Shown here: piece by piece, positions 1-5,806 of the stretch
How the letters are laid out: each line of letters opens with the position of its first letter
Numbering within the stretch: the first letter of the stretch is position 1
Assembly: GCA_944385265.1 (NCBI GenBank)
Contig: CALWWO010000144.1
Coordinates: 1 to 5,940 of the forward strand
DNA: 5,940 nt
Direction of reading: 5' to 3'
DNA from: an uncultured Oscillospiraceae bacterium
GTDB taxonomy: Bacteria > Bacillota_A > Clostridia > Oscillospirales > Oscillospiraceae
Translations under genes and position numbers: made by a program
The notes under the pieces: model-generated
Told to the model about the DNA's origin: nothing
Seen by the model: the letters and a program-made list of their open reading frames with translations, nothing else
Database searches by the model: none

Positions 1-720
1 ATAAGTATTTATATCTGTTGTACAGTCTTTTACCTTCCTATAAGCTTTTCGCGAAAATTTTCTAAAAATCACTGTAAAAAGGACAATAAACGGAACAAAG
101 CATAAGACCATCAGCGTAAGCTCATAATTGAGGGCAAACATGGCGCACAATACGCCTGCGATAATAAATAGATTTTTGAGAAGGTTTACAAGTATGTTCG
201 TAAACATTCTCGAGATTGCATTTGTGTCGTTTGCAACGCGCGTAACAAGCTTCCCGACGGGTATCGCATTGAGCTGTTCATGCGATAGACTCTCTATGTG
301 TACGAAAAGATCTTCGCGAATTTTTGACAAGATTTTTTGACCTGTTTTTTGAAGAACGATTGCCTGAATGTACGAACAGACAAGCGAAACGATCAAAATA
401 CCGGCGTAAAAAGCGACTGCCGAAAAAAGCTGCTTAAGTTCAAAATCGACTTTTATCTGTTCTTCTATCCACCCGATTATAAGTGGCGAGGCAATGTCAT
501 ATGCTATGGAAAAAAGCATTATTATGCAGACGAAAGTGAGACTTTTCCAATATGGTTTAGCGTATTTGAGCAGACGGCGTATGATTTCGCCGTCGTTCAT
601 ATTGCGGTCGAATCCAATCGCCTCTTTTTTATTCTTTATAGCGAGATAGGCAATTATAAAGCAAATAGAAAAGAAGACGATTACTCCGCCTACGACAAGT
701 AAAGGATAAAAATCATACAT
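1..720 (-). CDS. ABC exporter half-transporter, BmrD/YheH-like, N-terminal 240 residues (partial, runs off window)
   Basis: This frame is open from an ATG at 720 to the window edge with no stop, giving 240 residues of a membrane domain of the type I ABC exporter fold; the ATPase domain would lie beyond position 1. Hydrophobic helices are visible at about residues 5-28, 60-83, 97-122, 173-196 and 199-219. Residues 124-170 carry the family's coupling region: GQKILSKIREDLFVHI, then the PVGKLVTRVANDT block, where RV-NDT-AI is typical of the MdlB/BmrD group. The start codon lies 1 nt beyond the stop of the upstream half-transporter, and an AGGAGG at 738-733 precedes it by 12 nt, so the two are co-transcribed and probably translationally coupled. 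The helix at residues 5-28, followed by a lysine-rich linker, is extra to the usual six. The next in-frame ATG (residue 41, position 600) has no good ribosome site. From the order and the asymmetric ATPase of its neighbour I infer that the two form a heterodimer; the substrate is unknown. Confidence 0.9.
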   Translation of the reverse strand, partial: MYDFYPLLVVGGVIVFFSICFIIAYLAIKNKKEAIGFDRNMNDGEIIRRLLKYAKPYWKSLTFVCIIMLFSIAYDIASPLIIGWIEEQIKVDFELKQLFSAVAFYAGILIVSLVCSYIQAIVLQKTGQKILSKIREDLFVHIESLSHEQLNAIPVGKLVTRVANDTNAISRMFTNILVNLLKNLFIIAGVLCAMFALNYELTLMVLCFVPFIVLFTVIFRKFSRKAYRKVKDCTTDINTY

Positions 721-721
721 T

Positions 722-2497
722 TTAATCAATATCCTCCTCATCTTCTAATTTTTGCAGATTTACCATTTTATAATAGGCAGGACATTCGTTATACAGTTCA
801 TCATGCGTGCCGATAGCGATTACTTTGCCGTCATCCACAAAGACGATTTTATCCATATTTTCTACTGTGGATATACGATGCGATACTAAAATAGTTGTCT
901 TACCGGTGCGAGTGCTTTTGAGATTTTCAAGAATCACTTTTTCTGTTTTAGTGTCGACAGCGGAAACAGAATCGTCCAAAATCAAAATTACCGGATCTCT
1001 TATAAGTGCGCGAGAGATCGAGATCCTTTGTTTTTGACCTCCGGAGACCGTAACTCCCCTCTCTCCCAGCACAGTATTGTAGCCTTCTTTAAATTCCGCT
1101 ATATTATCATGTACGTCAGCGAGTTTTGCGGCTTTGACAGCTGCGTCTTTATCGGATCCTTCGTAAGCGAAGCGGATATTATTTTCGATAGTGTCGCTGA
1201 ACAAAAAATTGTCCTGAGGGACATATGCGGAAGCTTCACGGACAGAGTGAATAGATATTTTGTTGACGTCGTACCCGTCAATGAAAACAGTTCCCTCCGG
1301 TACGTTATATGTTCTGAGAATCAAATCTACGATAGTCGTTTTTCCGGAGCCCGTTTTGCCTACGATACCGACATTTTCACCGGGATTGATCGTGAATGAA
1401 ACATTTGTGAGCACATCTCGCTCAGTTCCCGGATATCGGAAAGTGAGATTACGGAATTCGATTTTACCTTTTATATCTTTAAGCTCGATAACATCCGGGG
1501 CGTCGGCGACATCCTGCTTTGAATCGAGGAGCTCCCCTATCCTCTTGAGCGATGCTTTTCCACGAGAGGTCATGTCTATAAGCTCCGAAACAGCCATTAT
1601 AGGCCATACAATGGCGTTGAAATAGCCGATAAATTCAACAAGCTCGCCAGCATCAAAGCTGTCAATATAGACCAGATATCCGCCATAGCCTAAAATTATA
1701 CAAATAACAGATTCAACAAACAGCGTAACAAAAATACGGAGCAGTGTCGCTGTTTTTGTGAAGTCGATATTTGTATTTTCGTTTTTGATGTTAAGTTTTT
1801 TAAATGCCAAAAGTTCTTTTGTCTCTTTGACGAAAGCCTTTATGACGGCAATTCCAGAAAAACTTTCCTGAGAGAAATCTGACAGATCGGAGAAAGCTTC
1901 TTGCCGCAGCTCCCACTTTTTTGTCATGGACTTCCCTACTATAGTTGCTGCCAAAGCTAGGAATATCATTGGCAGCAAAGTAAAACATGTAAGCATCCAA
2001 TCCATGCGCCACATTTTTATTATTGCCATACACCCGAGCAAGGCTGCGTCAAAAAACATAAGTATGCCGGAGCCAAAACATTCCTGCACCGTTTCAAGGT
2101 CATTTGTAAAAAGCGACATCATATTTCCAACTTTATTGACCTGATAATATTGCTGCGAAAGATTCTTGCAATGTGCGAACATTTTATTTCTTATATCGGT
2201 CTCGACCTTGATCGCAGATCCAAAGAAGCATATTCTCCATAAAAACCGTCCGAAAACAAGGGCGATTATGACGATTATAAGCGGCAGGCATATATTATCA
2301 AGCAAAAAGTCCATATCAAAAGTTTCTGCCTGACCGTTAAATTCGACATACCCTGTATTCATCCCGTTTATTACCATTTTGTACAGTTCAGGAATCTTGA
2401 GCTGGAAATAATCGACCAGAATCAGCGCTGCAAGACCAAGCAGCAATATGTAAGAATACTTCAGATAATATCGGTTTATATGTTTGCCGAATATCAT
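722..2497 (-). CDS. ABC exporter half-transporter with degenerate catalytic site, BmrC/YheI-like (591 aa)
   Basis: Complete fused membrane-ATPase half-transporter of the type I exporter fold, of normal length for the family. Membrane helices lie at about residues 15-31, 69-87, 144-163, 169-188, 253-277 and 286-307. The ATPase domain follows: A-loop Tyr355, Walker A GKTGSGKT (380-387), Q-loop Gln428, signature SGGQ (485-488), Walker B VILILD (503-508) and switch His540. The residue after Walker B is Asp509, in LILDDSVSAVD, where active exporters have Glu. This Asp is typical of the degenerate subunit of heterodimers such as BmrC of BmrCD and TM287 of TM287/288. The active site should therefore depend on the partner encoded directly downstream. 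I chose the ATG at 2497 because AAGGGG precedes it by 10 nt; a longer reading from a TTG at 2563 would begin inside a leader hairpin and lacks a ribosome site. Export of drugs, peptides or lipids is possible; the sequence does not say which. Confidence 0.93.
   Translation of the reverse strand: MIFGKHINRYYLKYSYILLLGLAALILVDYFQLKIPELYKMVINGMNTGYVEFNGQAETFDMDFLLDNICLPLIIVIIALVFGRFLWRICFFGSAIKVETDIRNKMFAHCKNLSQQYYQVNKVGNMMSLFTNDLETVQECFGSGILMFFDAALLGCMAIIKMWRMDWMLTCFTLLPMIFLALAATIVGKSMTKKWELRQEAFSDLSDFSQESFSGIAVIKAFVKETKELLAFKKLNIKNENTNIDFTKTATLLRIFVTLFVESVICIILGYGGYLVYIDSFDAGELVEFIGYFNAIVWPIMAVSELIDMTSRGKASLKRIGELLDSKQDVADAPDVIELKDIKGKIEFRNLTFRYPGTERDVLTNVSFTINPGENVGIVGKTGSGKTTIVDLILRTYNVPEGTVFIDGYDVNKISIHSVREASAYVPQDNFLFSDTIENNIRFAYEGSDKDAAVKAAKLADVHDNIAEFKEGYNTVLGERGVTVSGGQKQRISISRALIRDPVILILDDSVSAVDTKTEKVILENLKSTRTGKTTILVSHRISTVENMDKIVFVDDGKVIAIGTHDELYNECPAYYKMVNLQKLEDEEDID
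733..738 (-). promoter_or_regulatory. Ribosome binding site for the second ABC gene, inside the first
   Basis: A consensus AGGAGG sits within the last codons of the upstream ABC gene, 12 nt before the ATG at 720. The spacing is a little long, but no better site exists. With the TAA-A-ATG junction it supports translational coupling and equal expression of the two half-transporters. Confidence 0.7.
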
Positions 2498-2505
2498 ATG
2501 TATTG

Positions 2506-2513
2506 TTCCCCTT
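2506..2513 (-). promoter_or_regulatory. Ribosome binding site that fixes the start of the first ABC gene
   Basis: AAGGGGAA lies before ATG 2497, with 10 nt between the GGGG and the start codon. It decides for the 591-residue product over a 613-residue reading from TTG 2563. Confidence 0.75.
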
Positions 2514-2520
2514 TTTATAA

Positions 2521-2575
2521 AATAAAAAATGAAAAAGGTAGCTGCCAAATCGTCGGAAAACAAAATGCAACTACC
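2521..2575 (-). terminator. Terminator-like hairpin in the ABC operon leader (possible attenuator)
   Basis: On the minus strand GGTAGTTGC (2575-2567) can pair with GCAGCTACC (2545-2537). This makes a 9-bp stem with one G-U pair and a 21-nt loop, followed directly by the U-rich tail TTTTTCATTTTTTATT (2536-2521). The hairpin lies downstream of the candidate promoter at 2631-2603 and just upstream of the ribosome site, where a transcription attenuator would lie. The loop is longer than in most intrinsic terminators, so efficiency is uncertain. A small alternative hairpin, CAAC-GGTA-GTTG (2579-2568), uses the same 5' arm and would exclude it. Confidence 0.5.
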
Positions 2576-2602
2576 GTTGTCAGCAAATATAAAACTAACT
2601 AT

Positions 2603-2631
2603 ATTTTATTCGAAATGAATTTAGTTTTCAA
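2603..2631 (-). promoter_or_regulatory. Candidate sigma-A promoter of the ABC exporter operon
   Basis: TTGAAA (2631-2626) is separated by exactly 17 bp from TAAAAT (2608-2603). Transcription would start near 2596, giving a leader of about 100 nt that contains the terminator-like hairpin. Both hexamers match consensus at five of six positions. Confidence 0.65.
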
Positions 2632-2670
2632 ATCATTTGAATCACAGCGGAAACCTATCTTTTGGACAGT

Positions 2671-2700
2671 AATAGAGCACCGCTGCTGCGGTGCTCTATT
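2671..2700 (-). terminator. Perfect 13-bp hairpin directly after tRNA-Gln
   Basis: AATAGAGCACCGC and its exact inverse complement flank a 4-nt loop, and the hairpin begins at the base after the tRNA's CCA. It is GC-rich in the upper stem, so it probably ends the tRNA transcript or protects its precursor. Unlike a classical terminator it is followed by ACTGTCC rather than a U-run; the only U-rich part is the CTATT at the foot of the stem. Some read-through into the ABC operon is therefore possible. Confidence 0.6.
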
Positions 2701-2774
2701 TGGCAGCGGAAGAAGGATTCGAACCCTCACAAACGGAGTCAGAGTCCGGTGTGCTACCATTACACAATTCCGCT
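2701..2774 (-). tRNA. tRNA-Gln (anticodon CUG)
   Basis: This 74-nt cloverleaf includes an encoded CCA. The acceptor stem AGCGGAA pairs with TTCCGCT and the discriminator is G, as usual for tRNA-Gln. The D-stem is GTGT/GCAC with a final U-G pair, and the D-loop holds GGTA. The anticodon stem CCGGA/TCCGT encloses the loop CTCTGAC, giving anticodon CUG, which reads CAG. The T-arm is GAGGG-TTCGAAT-CCTTC. The top pair of the anticodon stem (27-43) is a C-U mismatch; the other four pairs are sound. It stands alone, not in a tRNA cluster, with its own promoter. Many bacteria also have a UUG isoacceptor, which is not in this window. Confidence 0.96.
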
Positions 2775-2787
2775 AAATGCAAAAACA

Positions 2788-2816
2788 ATTATAACCACAC
2801 CGTACAATTTTGTCAA
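2788..2816 (-). promoter_or_regulatory. Consensus sigma-A promoter of tRNA-Gln
   Basis: TTGACA (2816-2811) and TATAAT (2793-2788) both match consensus at every base, with an optimal 17-bp spacer. Transcription would start about 5 nt before the mature tRNA end at 2774, leaving a very short 5' leader. Confidence 0.92.
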
Positions 2817-2836
2817 GAGCAATTTTAAAAATTTGG

Positions 2837-2874
2837 AAAAATAATAGGGCAAGTTGTAGCTTGCCCTATTATTT
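2837..2874 (-). terminator. Intrinsic terminator of pckG
   Basis: A perfect 15-bp stem (2874-2860 with 2853-2839) encloses the loop CTACAA, and the 3' arm runs into ATTATTTTT. The GC-rich core is GGGCAAG/CTTGCCC. It begins 1 nt after the pckG stop codon and separates pckG from the tRNA unit. Confidence 0.93.
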
Positions 2875-2875
2875 A

Positions 2876-4639
2876 CTATTTATTCAGATTGTTTTTAAGG
2901 GTTTGAAGTTCATCTTTCAGCTCTTTAGGAAGCTTTTCACCAAATTGCTTATAAAACTCTTCGATACCGTCAACTTCCGCGTTCCAAAGGTCTCTATCAA
3001 CATCCAGAATAGATTTAAGCTGTTCGACATCGAAATCCAGACCTTCCAGATTGATATCTTCCGGATTAGGCACATAACCTATCGCCGTTTCTTGAGCGCC
3101 GACATCATCAAAGCATCTCTTCATGATCCATTCAAGAACGCGCATATTATCGCCAAAGCCGGGCCAAATGAAATTGCCGTTATCATCAGTACGGAACCAG
3201 TTTACATTAAAGATCTTGGGCTGATTTTTGATAAGTTTGCCCATGTCAAGCCAGTGCTGCCAATAGTCAGCCATATGATAGCCGCAGAACGGGAGCATAG
3301 CCATAGGATCTCTTCTTACTACGCCAACAGCGCCTGTGGCGGCAGCAGTCGTTTCAGAAGCCATTATAGAGCCGACAAATACGCCGTGCTGCCAATTTCT
3401 TGACTGATATACCAGAGGAGCGGTTTTTGCTCTTCTTCCGCCAAAAACGATGGCAGAGATCGGGACGCCGGCTGGATTGTCAAATTCAGGAGAAATGCAC
3501 GGGCAGTTTTTAGCAGGCGCCGTGAAGCGGCTGTTTGGATGAGCGCCCTTTGACCCGTCGGAAGGATCCCACGGCTCGCCCTTCCAGTTTAGCGCGTCCT
3601 TCGGAGGATTCTTGTCCATCCCCTCCCACCAGACGGTACCGTCTGGTTTAAGGACCACATTGGTAAAAATAGAATTCTTACGGGTGGAAAGAAGTGCGTT
3701 GGGATTGGATTTCATGCTTGTACCAGGAGCGACGCCAAAGAAACCGTACTCAGGGTTTACCGCCCAAAGCCTTCCGTCAGGACCGACTCTGAGCCATGCA
3801 ATATCATCGCCGACGCACCATACTTTATAGCCTTTATTGCGGTATATCTCAGGAGGAATAAGCATTGCAAGATTTGTTTTACCGCAAGCGGATGGAAAAG
3901 CTGCTGCGAGATAACGGACATCGCCGTCGGGGCTTTCAATACCCAAAATAAGCATATGCTCAGCCATCCAGTTTTCTTTGTGCCCAAGATAAGATGCTAT
4001 GCGCAGTGCAAAGCATTTTTTGCCGAGCAAAACATTGCCGCCGTATCCTGAATTAACGGACATGATAGTATTATCTTCCGGAAAATGAACGATATATCTG
4101 TTTTCCTCATCAAGATTTGCTTTTGAATGTAAACCTTTTATGAAATCGGGGCTGTCGCCAAGTGCTTCATAAACATTGAGTCCAACTCTCGTCATGATAG
4201 CCATGCTCACCACAACGTAAATGGAATCTGTGAGCTCTATACCGTATTTTGCAAAAGGCGAACCCACGACGCTCATCGAATAAGGAATAACGTACATCGT
4301 TCTCCCCTTCATAGAACCGTCATAGATTTTTGCAAGCTTGGCATACATTTCCTGAGGATCCATCCAGTTGTTCGTCGGACCTGCGTCCTCTTCGTTCCTG
4401 CAGCAAATAAAAGTACGGTCCTCGACCCTTGCTACGTCATTAGGAGCGGAACGGTGGTATACGCACCCCGGAAGCAGTTCCTGATTCAGCTTAATAAGCT
4501 CGCCAGTGATAAAGCCTTCATTTCTAATAGCGTTAAGCTGTTCCTCGGAGCCGTCGATCCAAACTATTTTGTCTGGTTTGGTCATATCGGCCATTTGATT
4601 GATCCAATCTAATATGTGAGAATTATTTGTAAAGGCCAT
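2876..4639 (-). CDS. pckG: Phosphoenolpyruvate carboxykinase, GTP-type (587 aa)
   Basis: Cytosolic enzyme that interconverts oxaloacetate + GTP and phosphoenolpyruvate + CO2 + GDP (EC 4.1.1.32). It serves gluconeogenesis or, in anaerobes, often the carboxylating direction. The length is typical for the GTP family. Visible motifs are the N-terminal substrate Arg71 in VARVEDRT, the GKKCFALRIAS block (206-216) with the metal-binding Lys208, His228 in WMAEHMLILGI, and the P-loop FPSACGKTNLAML (248-260) with the reactive Cys252. VGDDIAWL follows, with metal ligand Asp279, then the lid segment HPNSRFTAP (367-375) and FGGRRAKTAPLVY (399-411). These are GTP-family signatures, so it is not the unrelated-looking ATP-type pckA common in other Firmicutes. 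The ATG at 4639 follows AGGAGGA (4652-4646) by 6 nt. It is a single-gene unit with its own promoter and terminator. No key residue is missing. Confidence 0.97.
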   Translation of the reverse strand: MAFTNNSHILDWINQMADMTKPDKIVWIDGSEEQLNAIRNEGFITGELIKLNQELLPGCVYHRSAPNDVARVEDRTFICCRNEEDAGPTNNWMDPQEMYAKLAKIYDGSMKGRTMYVIPYSMSVVGSPFAKYGIELTDSIYVVVSMAIMTRVGLNVYEALGDSPDFIKGLHSKANLDEENRYIVHFPEDNTIMSVNSGYGGNVLLGKKCFALRIASYLGHKENWMAEHMLILGIESPDGDVRYLAAAFPSACGKTNLAMLIPPEIYRNKGYKVWCVGDDIAWLRVGPDGRLWAVNPEYGFFGVAPGTSMKSNPNALLSTRKNSIFTNVVLKPDGTVWWEGMDKNPPKDALNWKGEPWDPSDGSKGAHPNSRFTAPAKNCPCISPEFDNPAGVPISAIVFGGRRAKTAPLVYQSRNWQHGVFVGSIMASETTAAATGAVGVVRRDPMAMLPFCGYHMADYWQHWLDMGKLIKNQPKIFNVNWFRTDDNGNFIWPGFGDNMRVLEWIMKRCFDDVGAQETAIGYVPNPEDINLEGLDFDVEQLKSILDVDRDLWNAEVDGIEEFYKQFGEKLPKELKDELQTLKNNLNK

Positions 4640-4707
4640 GCTATTTCCTCCTAAATATAAATACCTTTTGATAATCTGAACAGATATTTACCAATACTGC
4701 ACTACAC

Positions 4708-4736
4708 ATTGTATGATATTGTACAAATTATTTCAA
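4708..4736 (-). promoter_or_regulatory. Candidate sigma-A promoter of pckG
   Basis: TTGAAA (4736-4731) and TACAAT (4713-4708) are spaced by 17 bp, each one base off consensus. Transcription would start near 4701, giving a leader of about 60 nt that ends in the AGGAGGA ribosome site. Confidence 0.75.
4709..4726. promoter_or_regulatory. Imperfect palindrome over the pckG promoter (candidate operator)
   Basis: TTGTATGATATTGTACAA has 5-bp perfect outer arms (TTGTA/TACAA) and is symmetric at 14 of 18 positions. It covers the 3' half of the spacer and nearly all of the -10 box, so a protein bound here would block polymerase. The TTGT-N10-ACAA spacing resembles sites of the redox repressor Rex, but the inner GAA/TTC bases of that consensus are absent. 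The regulator is not known. Confidence 0.35.
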
Positions 4737-4743
4737 GTTAATT

Positions 4744-4790
4744 TTAGAAAAAAAACATAAAACCGGCAAAAAGCTCAAACTTTTTTCAGG
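4744..4790 (-). terminator. Weak candidate terminator of rsmA
   Basis: About 65 nt after the rsmA stop, AAAAAG and CTTTTT form a 6-bp stem around TTTGAG, and outer CC/GG bases can pair across small internal mismatches. A long T-rich tract (4762-4744, including eight T in a row) follows. The stem is AT-rich, so termination may be partial, but the tail is strong. Confidence 0.45.
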
Positions 4791-4854
4791 CATTATGCAA
4801 ATAAGCCGAGAGTGCTTGTGAAAATTGCACAACTAAATCGTTATTTTGCACTTA

Positions 4855-5724
4855 TCAATAACGAGTTATATACTTTTCAACAGCATTTGTCAGCGTTGCA
4901 AAATCATCTAAAGAGAGTTCTTCTCCGCGGACGAGAGGGTTGAATCCGCAAAGTGCTATAACTTTTGCCACCTCTTCTTTTGTAATGGAATTTCCCAGAT
5001 AAGATAGCAGACTGTTTTGCAGTATTTTTCTCCGTTGTGAAAATGCGGCTCTTATTATTTTAAACAAGAGTTTCTCATTCCTTACATGTACCGGCGGAGA
5101 TAATCTGCGCTCCATTGTTATGACTGTAGACGTAACCTTGGGGCGCGGTAAGAAGCAGCCTGGTGAAACGTCAAAGAGTATTTGCGGTTTCATATAATAA
5201 TTGACAAAAAGCGTAAATGCTCCATAATCCGATGTACTCGGAGCGGCGCATATCCTTTTTGCAACTTCCTTTTGTATCATCACCGTAATTTTTTCAAAGC
5301 AGCCTGCCTGTATAAGCGCTGTCAATACGGGAGTTGTGATATTATAAGGGAGATTTGCACAAACAACAGGTGTTAGAGAACTGAATTTTTCTCTTACGAG
5401 CTTTTGAATATCGATCTTAAGTATGTCGGCATTAATTATTTCCACATTGTCGAAGTTTCTAAGCGTTTCTTCCAGCAGCGGGAGCAGGCGCCTGTCAAGC
5501 TCGACAGCTACAACTTTTCCTACATGCGTACTTAGCTTCTGAGTCAGACAGCCTATCCCCGGACCAATTTCCAGCACCCCATTATTTTCTTGAAGCGATG
5601 CTTCCGTAGCAAAACGCTCCGGTACCCATTCTTCGATCAAAAAGTTCTGTCCCATGGATTTTGAAAAACGAAAGTTATACTTTGAAAGCAGATATTTGAT
5701 ATCGTTTATACTGCAAAGATTCAT
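4855..5724 (-). CDS. rsmA: 16S rRNA (adenine1518-N6/adenine1519-N6)-dimethyltransferase RsmA/KsgA (289 aa)
   Basis: Uses S-adenosylmethionine to dimethylate two adjacent adenosines in the 3'-terminal helix of 16S rRNA, a late checkpoint of small-subunit assembly; loss gives kasugamycin resistance in many bacteria. The length is normal. Motifs seen are the N-terminal GQNFL (25-29), the SAM-binding EIGPGIG (52-58), VELD (74-77) with Glu75 for the ribose, NAD (98-100), the catalytic NLPYN (124-128), FLPRPKVTS (191-199) and the RNA-binding FSQRRK (228-233). The ATG at 5724 is preceded by AAAGGTGG with a 6-nt gap, which supports this start. It follows a 3D-domain protein gene, the same neighbourhood as yabE-rnmV-ksgA in Bacillus subtilis, but without rnmV in between. 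A terminator separates the two genes, so rsmA probably uses a promoter of its own or partial read-through. Confidence 0.97.
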   Translation of the reverse strand: MNLCSINDIKYLLSKYNFRFSKSMGQNFLIEEWVPERFATEASLQENNGVLEIGPGIGCLTQKLSTHVGKVVAVELDRRLLPLLEETLRNFDNVEIINADILKIDIQKLVREKFSSLTPVVCANLPYNITTPVLTALIQAGCFEKITVMIQKEVAKRICAAPSTSDYGAFTLFVNYYMKPQILFDVSPGCFLPRPKVTSTVITMERRLSPPVHVRNEKLLFKIIRAAFSQRRKILQNSLLSYLGNSITKEEVAKVIALCGFNPLVRGEELSLDDFATLTNAVEKYITRY

Positions 5725-5753
5725 ATACGTCCACCTTTAAATTTTGCTTGTTT

Positions 5754-5802
5754 AATAATAAAACAAAATCCCGCAAGGGGCAAGCCCTTGCGGGATTTTG
5801 TT
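5754..5802 (-). terminator. Strong intrinsic terminator after the 3D-domain gene
   Basis: A perfect 18-bp inverted repeat (5802-5785 with 5779-5762) encloses a 5-nt loop. Its core is CCCGCAAGGG/CCCTTGCGGG and it is followed by TTTATTATT. It begins 4 nt after the upstream stop codon and ends about 30 nt before the rsmA start. Confidence 0.92.
5755..5783 (-). promoter_or_regulatory. Candidate rsmA promoter nested in the upstream terminator
   Basis: TTGCCC (5783-5778) lies 17 bp before TATTAT (5760-5755). The -35 falls in the loop and 3' arm of the terminator hairpin and the -10 in its T-rich tail. Transcription would start near 5748, about 24 nt before the rsmA ATG. The -35 is only a half match, so this rests mainly on the -10, the spacing and the lack of any other room for a promoter. 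Confidence 0.4.
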
Positions 5803-5806
5803 GAAA

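Noticed and set aside
128..702. Two plus-strand frames opposite the second ABC gene.
   Set aside because: They are antisense to a well-supported membrane domain, lack ribosome sites and resemble no protein I know; the minus-strand frame explains the sequence.
2498..2563. A 22-residue N-terminal extension of the first ABC protein from TTG 2563.
   Set aside because: The TTG lies in the loop of the leader hairpin with no ribosome site, and the extension reads through the U-rich tail; ATG 2497 has a good AAGGGG.
2515..2586. A 23-codon minus-strand frame starting at TTG 2586 and ending just before the exporter ribosome site, as a possible leader peptide.
   Set aside because: It has a rare start codon, no ribosome site, and only about 10 nt between the predicted transcript start and the TTG; it spans the hairpin simply because the region is T-rich.
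2645..2712. The short repeat CAGCGGAA after the tRNA hairpin and at the tRNA 3' end, as a possible attachment-site duplication.
   Set aside because: Only 8 bases match, and there is no integrase or foreign-looking gene nearby.
2810..3403. A long plus-strand frame (197 codons) opposite the end of pckG.
   Set aside because: It overlaps the pckG terminator and the conserved pckG coding frame, and shows no recognisable domain or ribosome site.
4674..4685. ATCTG-AA-CAGAT small palindrome in the pckG leader.
   Set aside because: Arms of only 5 bp and a 2-bp centre; too short to call without conservation data.
4816..4832. TTGTG-N7-CACAA inverted repeat between rsmA and pckG, resembling a Rex half-site pair.
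   Set aside because: The spacing is one base short of a Rex site and it lies about 80 bp upstream of the pckG -35, closer to the end of rsmA; probably chance in AT-rich DNA.
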